DNA from: Eutreptiella sp. 'Long Island Sound 2002'
Taxonomy: Eukaryota; Euglenozoa; Euglenophyceae; Eutreptiales; Eutreptiaceae
Direction: 5' to 3'
Assembly (NCBI GenBank): GCA_964036045.1
Contig: OZ038389.1
Coordinates: forward strand, 66,165,453 to 66,229,452
Length of the DNA stretch: 64,000 nt
Position 1 is the stretch's first letter. Every line of letters begins with the position of its first letter. The notes under the pieces were generated by a model. That model was not told the DNA's origin and did not search any database. It worked only from the letters and a program-made list of their open reading frames with translations. The position numbers and the translations under genes are program-made. Shown in pieces: positions 32,120 to 42,967 of this stretch.

Positions 32120-33616
32120 GAGCAAATCCCTGGGGGGGGCTCGATAACACCCAAGCATGGCAGCGGGTACCCAGGACCATCCCCTGAAGGGGGGGGGGTG
32201 TCACATCCTCACTTCAGGCCGATTTGCGGGTTAGGCTGCCCAGTACAATCCCACAGTAAGACAGGTACGGTGCTGTAGCTGTTAGTAACTGCAAGTATGG
32301 TATCAAGTATCAAGTCCCGGGTCCTGGCGGCGATGGTGCGGCATCCAAAGGACCCATTAACCCATACTAGGCGCACCGGGTGCCGGCTGCGACGGTCACT
32401 ACCACAGTGGCAGTGGCATACACGGCCAACATAGGCGTCACACGACGACTGAGGTGGTCCCACAGGTCGAAAGCGACCACAAAGATCCATCAGGCTACCC
32501 CAGGCTTCCCAAGGCCGCAGTCTGGGGGAGAGTCCCCACGGGTCCTTCCTTGGGCGCACCATGTGCATATCCACGACGCGAGTCCAGAGTGGTAAAGCCG
32601 AACGAGCTCCTCTATAAGGGATCGGGCATCAAGGCCGTCTTTTCCCTCGCCCCATTACCACGAAGGCCATGCATGAGGGAGTCCCCATGCAGTCTGGGCG
32701 GAGGCGTCGACTCCTCAAACCACCAGTTTCCCAGGCAGACTGACCGAGGTCAGGACACCGGAGGTGTTACAGGAGGTCGCCACCCGACTGCAAGTGCATC
32801 TGCGAGTCGGTAGGCTCACACTGGGACTGACAGTGGCGGACCGCTGGGAGTGTAGTCAGGCAACTGGGCTTCCCGCCTGGCGCCATCAGGATCTCAGCAC
32901 ATCACAGCCACTAGGGCACACAGTATCACGGGCACTCAAACAGAAGAATCTGTACTTAGGTACTGGTCCAGGCTGGACCTTATGTAAGAGCATGTACACG
33001 GCGACTGAGGGCGCCTTCGTATTCCGATTCGCGTCCCCTCGGGGGGGGGGGGGGGACAGTCCATATTTCGCTGATGGGCTGATAATACGCAACATACAGA
33101 TGCACATATCCGGGGGGGCAGAAAAGTAAGCAATAAACGGGGTAAATAGGCGTGTAAACACACTCTGGATAGAGCGCCAAACCACGCCCCGGTTAGGATA
33201 AGGCATATGCAGGAGGGTGGACAGGAAAACGCCTGAGTTCAGGCCATATATAGTCTGCAGACACACGTAGACTGGTCTGGACCCCGCAAGTGCCATGGGA
33301 CCAGACCACACACCCAAAAATTGCAATGCCGATGACAGCGGCATCCATTGCGCAACGTCGTAAGGGCTTCAAGGCCCTAAGAGCTCAGGAAATGTCAAGG
33401 TCAGTCGCCCTGCCTGGTTTTCCAAGGATTCAGCAGGCGGGGAGTGACGAATAGAAGTGGAAGAGAGGGGCCATCCTCCCCTGGATTCAGTAGGGGGGGG
33501 TATACGGCCACTCTCATGGCAGGTCACCGAAAGATGGAAGAGAGCAAGCAAGTGAGGGACGATCCGTCGACCAAACAGGTGCTCAAACTGCATCAGGGGA
33601 GAGCTCAGGGCGGTGA
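32120..33616 (-). other. Elem-3 3' noncoding region
   Basis: 1.5 kb between the pol stop and the PPT. It is GC-rich, with several C runs on the minus strand (15 bases at 33,041-33,055, others near 32,190 and 33,490). I see no protein-like frame. Confidence 0.5.
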
Positions 33617-36600
33617 TCAGGCGCCCCTGGCTGCACTCGCCGGGGTGAGTGCTGCCAAGTCCGAGACGTGGATCTTGGTCTTGTGCTTGCGAATGTAGTC
33701 CATGAAGGGGGTATTAATCCGCGGCACGAACGAGGAGACGGGTTCCCAGGTGTCATGGGACGGCACATAGCCTCGCCAACGAACCTTGAACTCCAGGCCT
33801 CCGGGTGCCGAGGCGTTCGGACGCTGGGCCAGCATCTTCTCGACAGTATAGTCGTCCTGCTCAGCATAGTCGTCGTCCGAATCAGCCTCATGTGCGGCAT
33901 AGTCCAGGGACACATGTTGGCCACGGAGGTCGGGTTCCCGCACACGGAGTTGACTCTCGTGGCGCTCCCGGAACTGTCCGTGACCCACCTTGATGCGGTA
34001 GGTGTCCGCACCAATCCTGCGGACCACCTCTCCGGGTGTGAACCAGGTTTTGGTGCGGTGGGTGCCCATAGGGCGGGGTCTGATCACCCACACCGGGTCT
34101 CCCACCCTGAACTTTTGCGCTGTCCAGCTTGGGGCGGACTTCTGACGCTCAGCATGCTCCTTCTCGAGCTGCTGGTGGATGTCCCGCGCCGTTGCCTCCT
34201 GCCGCGCGAAGAATTCCTTGGCGTCCATGGCCATACCGTCACCAGACAAGGGAAGTCCCCGACCAAGGGGGTCCCTGCCAAACAGAATCTGGTGAGGGGA
34301 CAAACCACCCGAAGTGGGGGTGTCATGATGTGCCTTCAGAGCGGGCCACATCTCCTCAAACCAGTTCCGACGTGGATTGGTGATGTGAATCTTGCGCAGC
34401 TTCTCGAACAGCTGCCTTCCAGCCATTTCAGCCCGGCCATTGGACCGGCTGAGATAGGCGACGCTCTTGGCATGACGTATTCCCATGAGGGAACACATGG
34501 CCTTGAACCAGCCACCAGGAAAATGGGGCCCTCGGTCACTGCAAATGGTGCGGGGGATGTCAAAGACGGTCAGCCAATGACGAATCATCATGACTGCCAC
34601 TTCCTTGGCAAGCAACCCCCTTTTGCGTGCCGGAACGGCTACTACGTAGCCGCTGTGGCGGTCCACACAAAGGACCACACAGTCAAAGGTCTCCTTGCTC
34701 ATGTGAACTTCGGGCATGGAGAAGACGTCCATGGCCACGCTCTCCATGAGCTGGTCAGGCACCGGAGTCCATTGGGCTTCACCCTTGACGTTCCGGTTGT
34801 CGGGATTGCAGGCCTGACAGACCGAGCAACCCGTTCTGACCTTCTTGATAGCGCTGTAGAGACTGATCTGCTGGATTTCGAACCGGCGCTGCATGTCCAG
34901 GGCTTGCTTTTTGACCACTGGGTGCATCATGTGGTGGTGCCAAGCCTCACATAGCTCGAGCACTCGGGACTCTGGGACCAGCAGCTTACCATTCCGGTAG
35001 AGCTTGCCATCCTCCTCAGTCAGCCCCTTTGGCCACTTCTGCCCGGCATCAGGGTCGGTCACAGCCCTATACTCGGCCTCAAAGGCCTGAGACTTAGCGT
35101 AGTCGTCGGTCCAGTCGTCCTGGAGGCAAGATTCAGGGAAGGGGTGCTTGTCAGACTCAGCTCCCTCAGGGGCGAGTACTCTGACCGCTCTGGCCATCCT
35201 CGTTCCAAGGGGGGCATCCGCAGCCATGACAACGAAGCATTTAACACCCTCCTCCTCCATCAGGCGCTCCATTTCTATGATGATTTCGATGATCCTCTTG
35301 GCTTTAGCGGTGTCAGCCTCATCGCCATGGGCAGAGACATCCGTCATGCCCTTGCTGGCGGGATAGGCCCACCTACTGAGACAGTCCGCCACGGTGTTGT
35401 CCTTGCCAGGAACATACACAACCGTGAGGTCGAACTTGGCCAAGGTCTCATGCCATCTTGCCCGTCGGGAGGCGGGACCTGAGGGGGTGTCCACGTGCTC
35501 TTTGTGCCACGACTGCAGACTCTGATGGTCGGTGCAGACGGTGACAGGATGGAGGGCTATGTACCCAGCCCATTTCCTGAGAGCCATGACAATGGCATAC
35601 GCCTCCTTTTCCCGGGGCGTCCACGTCCGTCTCTGGCCTTCCGCCAGGACTCGGCTCCAGAAGGCCACTGGCACGTGCCTCCCATCGTCAAGCACTTGTT
35701 CCAACACAGCGCCAACGGCATAGTCGGAAGCGTCGGTGCGCAGGACGAACCCTCGGTCAGGATCCACGAGGTGCAGACCCAATGCGGATAGCAGCACCTG
35801 CTTCATCCCCTCAAAGGCACGGTCGGACTCAGCATTCCAGACCAGAGCCTTCTTGGACCCCTTCTTGGTCACCTCTCGGTTGCCCTTGAGCATAGTCGTC
35901 ATGGGGGCTGCATACTCGGCATACATCTTGATATACCCCGAGTAGTAGTTGCAGAACCCCAAGTACGCCCGTAGCTCAGAGACCGTTTTGGGCTTTTCCC
36001 AGTGCTCGATCGCAGCCACCTTGCCAGGTATGGGCTTCCGCTGCCCGTTCCCAACTACGTGGCCAGCGAAGACCACCTCGCTTACCGCAATGGTGGCCTT
36101 GTCACTGCTGCCCGTGAGTTTGTGCCGAACCAGAAGGTCCAGCACTCGGGTGACGTCCCTCTCATGTGCCTCCAGGAGCTCCTCATAGCTCATACTGGGG
36201 TCTCCGGACGCGATGATCACGTCGTCCACGAAGGGGTCCGCACAGTCACGCACCGGCTCAAGCGGGTTCTCCAGCATCCGCTGAAAAGCCGCATTGCCGT
36301 TGGTAACGCCCATGGGCATCACCTTCCACTGGAGAGGTCCAAGTGGGGTGCTCATGGCTGTGCAGGCACGGGACTCCTCGACGAGAGGCATCTGATGATA
36401 ACCATGTTTCAGGTCAATCACCGTGAAGATCCTCCGCCGGTGTTGTTTTTGCAGCATGTCCTCAATGAGGGGCAGCTTAAAGCTGTCATGCTGCGTTTGG
36501 GCGTTTAGGCCGCGGTAGTCGACCACAAGCCGCCACTCACCGGCCACCTTCTTGGGGACGACGAAGCACGGGGAGGCCCACTCGGAGTGGCACGGCTCAA

Positions 36601-37165
36601 GCCAGCCTCTCTCGATGAAATCACGGAGGATCTTCTCCATGGCCTCCTTCCTTTCGCCCCTCAGGGCAAACTCCCGGTGTCGATACACACGGGGGTCCTG
36701 CTTCAGTCGTATCTTGGCCTCGCCATACGGTCCACGCACCGGTGGGGGAAACACAGGTTTTCCGCTGAAGAAGGTATCCCCATACTTCTGCTTCAGCCTG
36801 GCCCTCAATGCCTGGATCTTGGGGCAATCATCGGACTCCGCCTTGGCTTTTCTGGGCACCTGGACCACTGAGCTTACTTGAGGGGTAGCGACCCCACTCG
36901 GTTTCGGCTCAGGTGGTCTTCCCGGGGGGCCCAAAGGGCCATTTCTGGTCTTGCCTCGGAACAGGTCGCCATAGGTGGGTGGGTTGCCGCCAATTGGCTC
37001 GTCCTGGCTGGACATGTGGTCCAGCAGCCTCTTTACGAAGGTATTCCCATCATAGGAACCAGAGACGATCGAGTCCACTTCCCACCAGGCTTTGTCCTGG
37101 CCCTTGCCCTCATGCTGGTTTCCCCAGTCGTGGAAGGGCTGATCCATATACCCCTGAACCAGATC
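33617..37165 (-). CDS. pol: Elem-3 RT, RNase H, integrase and chromodomain
   Basis: One open frame of 1,176 residues from ATG 37,147 (preceded in frame by TAG 37,166-37,168). RT has RLVVDYRGLN, VIDLKHGYHQMPL and FVDDVIIAS. RNase H has LRTDASDYAVG, KEAYAIVMALRKW, CTDHQSLQ and NTVADCLSRW. The integrase finger (MHPVVKKQ, CSVCQAC) and core (AMDVF, ICSDRG, NGRAEMAGR) keep the catalytic Asp, Asp and Glu. The C-terminal chromodomain (about 33,690-33,850) has FKVRWRGY and DTWEP. The domain set is complete, and this is the best-preserved part of Elem-3; the stops upstream make the whole polyprotein defective unless they are read through. Confidence 0.9.
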   Translation of the reverse strand, partial: DLVQGYMDQPFHDWGNQHEGKGQDKAWWEVDSIVSGSYDGNTFVKRLLDHMSSQDEPIGGNPPTYGDLFRGKTRNGPLGPPGRPPEPKPSGVATPQVSSVVQVPRKAKAESDDCPKIQALRARLKQKYGDTFFSGKPVFPPPVRGPYGEAKIRLKQDPRVYRHREFALRGERKEAMEKILRDFIERGWLEPCHSEWASPCFVVPKKVAGEWRLVVDYRGLNAQTQHDSFKLPLIEDMLQKQHRRRIFTVIDLKHGYHQMPLVEESRACTAMSTPLGPLQWKVMPMGVTNGNAAFQRMLENPLEPVRDCADPFVDDVIIASGDPSMSYEELLEAHERDVTRVLDLLVRHKLTGSSDKATIAVSEVVFAGHVVGNGQRKPIPGKVAAIEHWEKPKTVSELRAYLGFCNYYSGYIKMYAEYAAPMTTMLKGNREVTKKGSKKALVWNAESDRAFEGMKQVLLSALGLHLVDPDRGFVLRTDASDYAVGAVLEQVLDDGRHVPVAFWSRVLAEGQRRTWTPREKEAYAIVMALRKWAGYIALHPVTVCTDHQSLQSWHKEHVDTPSGPASRRARWHETLAKFDLTVVYVPGKDNTVADCLSRWAYPASKGMTDVSAHGDEADTAKAKRIIEIIIEMERLMEEEGVKCFVVMAADAPLGTRMARAVRVLAPEGAESDKHPFPESCLQDDWTDDYAKSQAFEAEYRAVTDPDAGQKWPKGLTEEDGKLYRNGKLLVPESRVLELCEAWHHHMMHPVVKKQALDMQRRFEIQQISLYSAIKKVRTGCSVCQACNPDNRNVKGEAQWTPVPDQLMESVAMDVFSMPEVHMSKETFDCVVLCVDRHSGYVVAVPARKRGLLAKEVAVMMIRHWLTVFDIPRTICSDRGPHFPGGWFKAMCSLMGIRHAKSVAYLSRSNGRAEMAGRQLFEKLRKIHITNPRRNWFEEMWPALKAHHDTPTSGGLSPHQILFGRDPLGRGLPLSGDGMAMDAKEFFARQEATARDIHQQLEKEHAERQKSAPSWTAQKFRVGDPVWVIRPRPMGTHRTKTWFTPGEVVRRIGADTYRIKVGHGQFRERHESQLRVREPDLRGQHVSLDYAAHEADSDDDYAEQDDYTVEKMLAQRPNASAPGGLEFKVRWRGYVPSHDTWEPVSSFVPRINTPFMDYIRKHKTKIHVSDLAALTPASAARGA

Positions 37166-37849
37166 CTACTCCTCTTCAGTGAGGGGGTCCTCCGATTCTC
37201 TGATGTCAACAGTGGAAACCGCAAAGCATTGCCGCCATGGCTCCGCTATGATGCGGTTGACACACACAAAGTCCGTGGCGTCGGCCTGATCAAGGCCCCC
37301 ATCCACATAGTGGAATTCCGTTGGCCATCTCTGGGGTGGCATGGGCTGTCCCTTAGCGTCCTGATAGACACTCTCTCCAGCCGGTAGGACGACCTTGTTC
37401 AAGGTCATTTTGGTCAATGAGACCACCCAATCTCGGGTGCTTTCCTCCTGGGTGCATCCCATAGGAACAACCAGCACTGTCTTGGAGCGGTCCTTGCGAA
37501 TCTTCGCTACCGCCCTTGGAATGTCCCATCGGGGGCAATGGATCCACATCAAACCCTGATGCGGACCCCAGTGCTTCTTCCACGCGGAGTCCTGGGCGCT
37601 CCAGTACTTCTCACAAACCCGAAGATGGGCGGAGGTTCCTGAAGAGAACGCATCCAGGGCCAGATCCGAAGCTCCCAGGTCCGCAACCACTCGGCTCGCC
37701 ACTTCCGGCATTACGCCGTACTCCTGGTTTGCTGGCCCAGTTGGCTCAGTGCCCAGCGCGGCTACTTCGAGCTGATTGCGTTCCAGGTGGATCCATTGGC
37801 ACTCCACATGGTGCTCAGGTGACGAAAGCCACGAGAGCTGGTCATCCTG
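37166..37849 (-). pseudogene. Elem-3 methyltransferase-like domain and linker to RT
   Basis: Same frame as pol, bounded by TAA 37,850-37,852 and TAG 37,166-37,168. The domain (about 37,720-37,350) has LALDAFSSG, YWSAQDSAWKKHW and TVLVVPMG in the order of the other elements. The motif IV position reads WIHCPRW rather than NPPF, so methyltransferase activity is not expected. It ends in AKGQPMPPQRW, close to AKGLSMPS of Elem-2. Confidence 0.7.
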
Positions 37850-38704
37850 TTACAGGGTCATGGAGGCCTGGGCCGGGAGAACGCCAGAGTCCGTCTCCAT
37901 CATGAAGTTGTACCCAACGATCATGTCCCAGTCCATCTCGGCCTCGTAGAAGCGACCTTGCAGGAGGATTTCCTTGCCAAGGTCCGGGCGGCTCAGCTCA
38001 CGGTGGTTCACGAACTGCAGCCCAATGGCCGCTTCCTTCGTGCCTCCCACCATGTACTGGCCGTTCGCCACCTTCAGCCTGACAGGCTTCCGACTGTCGG
38101 TCAAGCACTCTGGCGGAAGTAGGCCAGCCTTGACCAAGCTGACCTGAGCTCCCGTGTCGACGAACACGTCGAAGACCTTCTCCACTTCCCCGCATAAGGC
38201 ACGGAACTTAAGGTGCAACTGCCGCTCAGACCCAACACGGCGCACGGCGTGCAAGCTCAGGATCTCCGGCCGTTCCAGAAGCTCAACAAGCGACTGGTGC
38301 AGGTCGTGGACAATGGGCTCAGGCGGCCCGTCTGCAGCATCCAGCTGCGGTCCGGGTGATCCTCCGATACTCTCGGATAGATCTTGAAGCACATCAAATG
38401 CATTCTTGGTCGCGAAGGATGGACGGGTGCAAGGGTTCGTGCCGTCACTTGCCCTCACCCTGCCACCGCAGCTGTCTTTTGTTTCGGGTGCCGGACCGGG
38501 CCTTCCGCCCGCGGCAATCCCTTTGTGCTTTTTGTCTCCCGACTGACATGGTGCGGAGCTTCCCACGACACCATCCTGCGACCGCCCTAGCTGGGGCCCT
38601 TGGCTGCAGGGGCTCCGCCAAGGGGCGTCAGTTGTGGTGGTGGTAGGGGTACTCTCCTCCGCATCAACCTCGTTGACACCCTTCTTCTTTCCCCCTTTCT
38701 TACC
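37850..38704 (-). pseudogene. Elem-3 protease
   Basis: Open from the stop TAG 38,705-38,707 to TAA 37,850-37,852. A retropepsin-type active site FVDTGAQVSLV and a later GYNFMMETDSG segment mark the protease. The sequence upstream of ATG 38,566 is Lys/Thr-rich and open in the same frame as gag, consistent with readthrough of the TAG (TAG followed by GGT). The TAA falls where Elem-2 has sense codons, so it is a later defect. Confidence 0.75.
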
Positions 38705-40490
38705 CTACTTGTCCTTGTCCTTGTTCTTGTCGTTCTCTTTGTTCTCCTTGTTCTTGTCGTCCGACTTGGGAAGCCAGGACCTCTTGATCTCCTGGATCTC
38801 CTTGGCCAACTCGGTCCCTACCGACATCAGCTTGGAGAGCTCGTCCTTGGAGACCTCCACCTTGGTCTCCCGGATACCCGCGGGTGCACGCTTCTTCGAC
38901 CCGTGCACCTTCTTGTAGGCCTTCGTGTCGGCCTTGTGGATGGGGCATGTCCGGTGGTCATGGTTGAACCCTTTGTTCCTCCCATCACACACGAAACAGC
39001 CCTGAGGGTGAGCTCGTATGAACTCCCCAAAGGACAGCGCAGGGTTGCCAATACGGCGGGGGTCCTTCTTCTCCTTCTTCTTCCAACCCTTCTGCAGGGG
39101 CTTCCAGCTTCCCCGGTTGCTCCCCGCGTTCAGGTTGTTGGCCACGAAGGCACAAACGGCCATCTCGGCGGGCTCATCGTCGTCGTCATCGTCGTCGAGA
39201 GCCTCATCGCCATTGGCTCCCGCTGTCCATGCCAGCTTCCCCGCCAGGCCCCTTGCCAACGTAGTTGACGTCACGGTCGCCGGGCCTCAACCCACGGGTG
39301 TGGTGGAGGTTCCGGTACTCCTTGAGTAACTCCTCTCCAACCCACTCCAGGATCTCGTCGCAACTCATCCGCGCCGGGATGGCCTGCAGACGGATGGTCT
39401 GGCCGCTCACGTCACACTCATCAAGGCGCCACATCGCGGTCTTCTCGCGGTCGCCCGTGACGGTGATGAGGTGGGCGTTCCGCAGGGAGTGCCATTTGAC
39501 ATCCCAGGCCACGTTCTTCCTTGTCCAAGCCACCACGTTCGTATGATACTCCTTGGGGAGCATCATCTTGACCGTGTGGTTGGACTTGGCCCTCTTGGCT
39601 TCCTCCTTGGTGACTCTCTTGATCCATGCTTCCGGCAGCATGGAGAGCAGGCGAGCCTGCTCGTCACCCTCATTCCAGTCCTCCACGTTGCGGCGGAAGA
39701 GGGTGTATTGCCCCCGAAAGTCCCGCCAATCTCGTAGGCGGATCTCCCGACCATCATGCTGAAGCTTGATGGCCTTCCACAACTTGGCAGCCACCTGCGG
39801 AGCGTCCACCCGCTCCTGCTCGTTGAGCCACTTCTTGGCTTCCTTGAGGGTCTTGATTTTCCCCTCCTTGGTCGCCACCAAGTATAGCTCTTGGAGCACT
39901 TCCGGCAGGCGGTACCTGAACCGTTTGAAGACATATCTCTCCGCATCTGCGGGATCCATGTCTTCAGTGACGGTCACCCCACAATCGTCCAGCTTCTCCA
40001 AGAAGCGGTCGAGGTTGAGGGGGTTGCCATCGTACGTGGGGGGCTTGATGTCCTTCAGGTCTTCCCACACGGCGGCATCCGCGGCCTTAGAGACCATGAA
40101 CGCCGGCCGCGAGGTCGACCGAGGATCCCATCGGCGTCCCCCACGGACTCCCACGGCCGCCACTTCCATCTCCTCCACGGTATCCATGTGGCTACGCCGT
40201 GGTTCTTCCATGTACGCTGAACCTAGATGTTCACACCGTACTCCTTCCATGTATGCCTCCTCATCACGGCGCCGGCGGCTGCGTTCAGCGGCCTCCCGTG
40301 GTACACCACGCGGCGGGGTAATGCCGAACTCCTCCAGGTCTTCTTCACCTCCGCCGACGTCCCACTCCAGGTCCCCTCCGGGGACCTCATCACTGAGTCC
40401 ACCATAACGTCCGCCAGCCATTGGGATTGGCTCCTGGGCTGGTGCGAGGCGTCGGGGGCGTACCGGTTGTGGTACTCCGCACTGAGCCAC
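38705..40490 (-). pseudogene. Elem-3 gag, capsid and zinc-binding part
   Basis: Two overlapping frames (40,490-39,204 and 39,274-38,705) together give a capsid-like region (PPTYDGNPLNLDRF, RYRLPEVLQELY, EWVGEELLKEYRN) aligned with Elem-2 gag. An acidic stretch follows, then a C-x2-C/His/Cys cluster (GCFVCDGRNKGFNHDHRTC, about 38,945-39,005) and a Lys/Asp/Asn-rich end (KENKENDKNKDKDK) to TAG 38,705. The frame changes near 40,250-40,490 and back near 39,204-39,274, so two compensating indels are likely. The stop at the end is at the same place as the gag-pol stop of the other elements. Confidence 0.75.
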
Positions 40491-42967
40491 TCATCACGCC
40501 ACTCCTCACTGCCACTGCTGGGCGGCACGCGCTCGTTGCGGCGGCCCGCGCTGTGGTGAGAGGGGGCGCTGAGAGAGGGGGCACTGGCGCTGGGGCGACT
40601 CCTGGGGGCTCCGCTGGGGGCGTGGGCTCTGCCTTGACCTGGTCCAGGTCCCCGGCCGTCATCCGACGAGCCAGACTCCAGGGGTGGGTGGTCGCTGCCG
40701 ACGCTCCCACGGCCTTCCAGCTCGTCCAACCTCTGCTGCAGGCCGTTGATGACCTTGTTCAGCAGCCTGGTCTCGCCCCTGGCGATGTCCAGCTCCCTCT
40801 GGGCGGCGGTGGCGACCTTGGCGATCTTGACCATCTCCGTCTTGGCGATGTCCAGCTCCTTCTGTGCGCCCGTGGCGACCCTGGCGATGCGGATCATCTC
40901 GCCCTTGCCCGTGTCTACCTCGCGCCCGAGGGACTGGACCCTCCTGCGGAGGTGGACAATCCACCGCCAGGTGGCATCCGGGTCACCGTTCCCTGGTGGG
41001 TCGTCGGGGTCCCCAGGGGGTCCTCCAGGAGGGCCTCCGCCGGGTCCGCCCGGTCCAGGGGGTCCTCCCCCTCCCGGCGGTCCGCCTCCGGGGGGTCCAC
41101 TTGGTGGGCGTCCTCCAGGGGGTCCTGACGGGCCTTCGCCAGGGGGTCCCGGTGGGTCTCCGCCGGGTCGCCTCGGTGGGTCCCAGGATGGGGGCTTCTC
41201 CGTGTAACCGAAGTCCATGTCTTCATCCTCGTCCAGGTCGCCCCACCTAGGCGTCTCGGTCTCGCACTCGGTGGATCCGGAGCTCCGGTAGGGAGGAGGG
41301 AGATCCTCGCTCTCACCCTCCGGCTCCATGGGGACGTCTCCGCCTCCTGCGCCAGCCACTCCTCGGCGATGTCGGCGGCCTCGTCCATCCCCGTCGCTGG
41401 CGGTGAAGAAGGGGTCGGAGTCGTGGGGGTGTCCGCCCACTGGCCTCCGTGACCTCTCGGGGGTCTTCCCCTTACCCTTCCTTCGTCGGTAGGCGGTGGG
41501 GCCACTGTCCCCACTGCTGCCCGTGTCGACCTCCTCCAGATCCAGCGTCATCCTGGAGGAGGCGTCCCCTTCGAAGAGCTTTCGAAGGGTCTCCAACCGG
41601 GATCCTCCCGGAGGAGTCTCGCGCTGGATCTTGGCCTCCGCCTCCTCCATTGCGGCGGCCGTGGCTGCGGCAGCTCGCCTTTCGGCCTCCTCTCAGGCAC
41701 GGGCAGCCTCGGCTTCCCGAGCCCACTGCAGCCGAGCCTTCTCCGCTTCCAACGCTGCCAGCTCCGCCTCCGTCCTGGCCCTCTCCTCAGCGACCTTCCG
41801 TCGCGCGGCCTCGATGGCGTCCTTCCTGGCGGTGTCCGCCTGGGCCTTGGCCGTTGCTTCGGCGTGGGCCCTTTGCTCCGCCTCCTTCTTTGCCCTCTCT
41901 TGGGCAAGCGCCTCTTCCAGCGCCTCCACCTCGGCCTCCTTACAGACAATGGCCTCCTGGGCCAGGCAGGCTTCCTGGGCGGCTGCCGCCACCTCACCCC
42001 TGACCCGGGCAGTCGCTGCCTCCTGGGCGGCTGCAGCCGTGAGTCCAGCCGCAATGGCCGCCACGGTCGAGGCGTGGAAGGCCATGCCTCTGCCCCAATC
42101 TGTGGCCTCCTCCCGGGCGATGCCGACGGCGCCCTCCACGGCTGCGTTCTGCTGCGTGGCCCGTTGCCGGGCAACCCGAAGGTTGCAGGGCACCGCACAG
42201 GCGCGCTCGCAGGCGCGGGCCACGTCCCTTTGGTCGGGAGCAACGCTGCTGCTGGAGCTGGCCTGGTCAGCCGGCATCATCCCCCGGTGGGCCGACTCCA
42301 CGTCGCTGCTGGGACCTGATTGCCTCAGGTGCAGCTGACGGGGTTTGGCCTTGGCCTTCTTGGCGACTTCGAGGAAGTCGCCAAGGGTGGTGTGGCCGGG
42401 GTGGTGACCGCCACTGGCCCGTTGGGGGCTGGGGGCTGGGGTTCCGCCCTTGGCGGCTTGGGCGGCTTCGGCAGCCAGAGATTCCTGGTACTCCCGCCAC
42501 TTCTTGTCCCGCTTCTTGTCCCCGGCGGACCGCTTCTCCTTCCCAGGAGGCGCGCTGCTGCTGCTGCCCTGCAGCGTGCGCTCGTTCCCCGGCTCCGGGA
42601 ACTTCTGCTCGATCATGTCCCACATGGAGACGTTGATCGTGGCGCCCGACGAGTACTTGTTGGGGTTCTCGTCCTCCTCAATCCCGTCGGGGCGCAGCCC
42701 TTCGCCGGGCCTGTCTGGGCGGGTCCAGACCCTCCAGCGCTTCTGGCGGAAGCGGTAGGCATACCCTTCCACCCGCAGCCAATCTTCCACTGCCTGCAGG
42801 CGGTCGTCGCCCATATCCTTGCGGAGCTCGAAGCTCCCGGGCATGCCGCCTTCGCACTGGGGATTGCTGTGGCGGTAGTGCTGCCCCCACACCAACCCAC
42901 GCAGTAGGCGGACCGCATGGGGGTGGGGCAGCGGCCACGTCTTGCCCGCCTCCTGCCAGTTCACCAT
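40223..42967 (-). pseudogene. Elem-3 gag N-terminal region with coiled coil and collagen-like tract
   Basis: Frame from ATG 42,967, which lies just inside the LTR edge, to TGA 41,693, then on to 40,223. Residues about 150-260 are Ser/Lys-rich. A cysteine motif CERACAVPCN matches CERQCRKACN of Elem-2. A long Ala/Glu/Lys/Arg coiled coil follows (about 42,000-41,650) and contains the TGA. Then come a Gly-Pro-Pro tract resembling collagen (about 41,170-40,990) and a second coiled coil built of two near-identical 18-19-residue units around EMIRIARVAT and EMVKIAKVAT (about 40,905-40,790). This N-terminal extension is longer than in the other elements. Role unknown; probably particle structure. Confidence 0.7.

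Noticed and set aside
33041-33055. Run of 15 G as polypurine tract
   Set aside because: On the Elem-3 coding strand it is a C run, and the true PPT is at 32,108-32,119 against the LTR.
33668-34954. 428-codon plus-strand open frame
   Set aside because: It lies exactly antisense to the integrase part of Elem-3 pol, which has full domain support. The product has no domain and arises from codon bias on the other strand.
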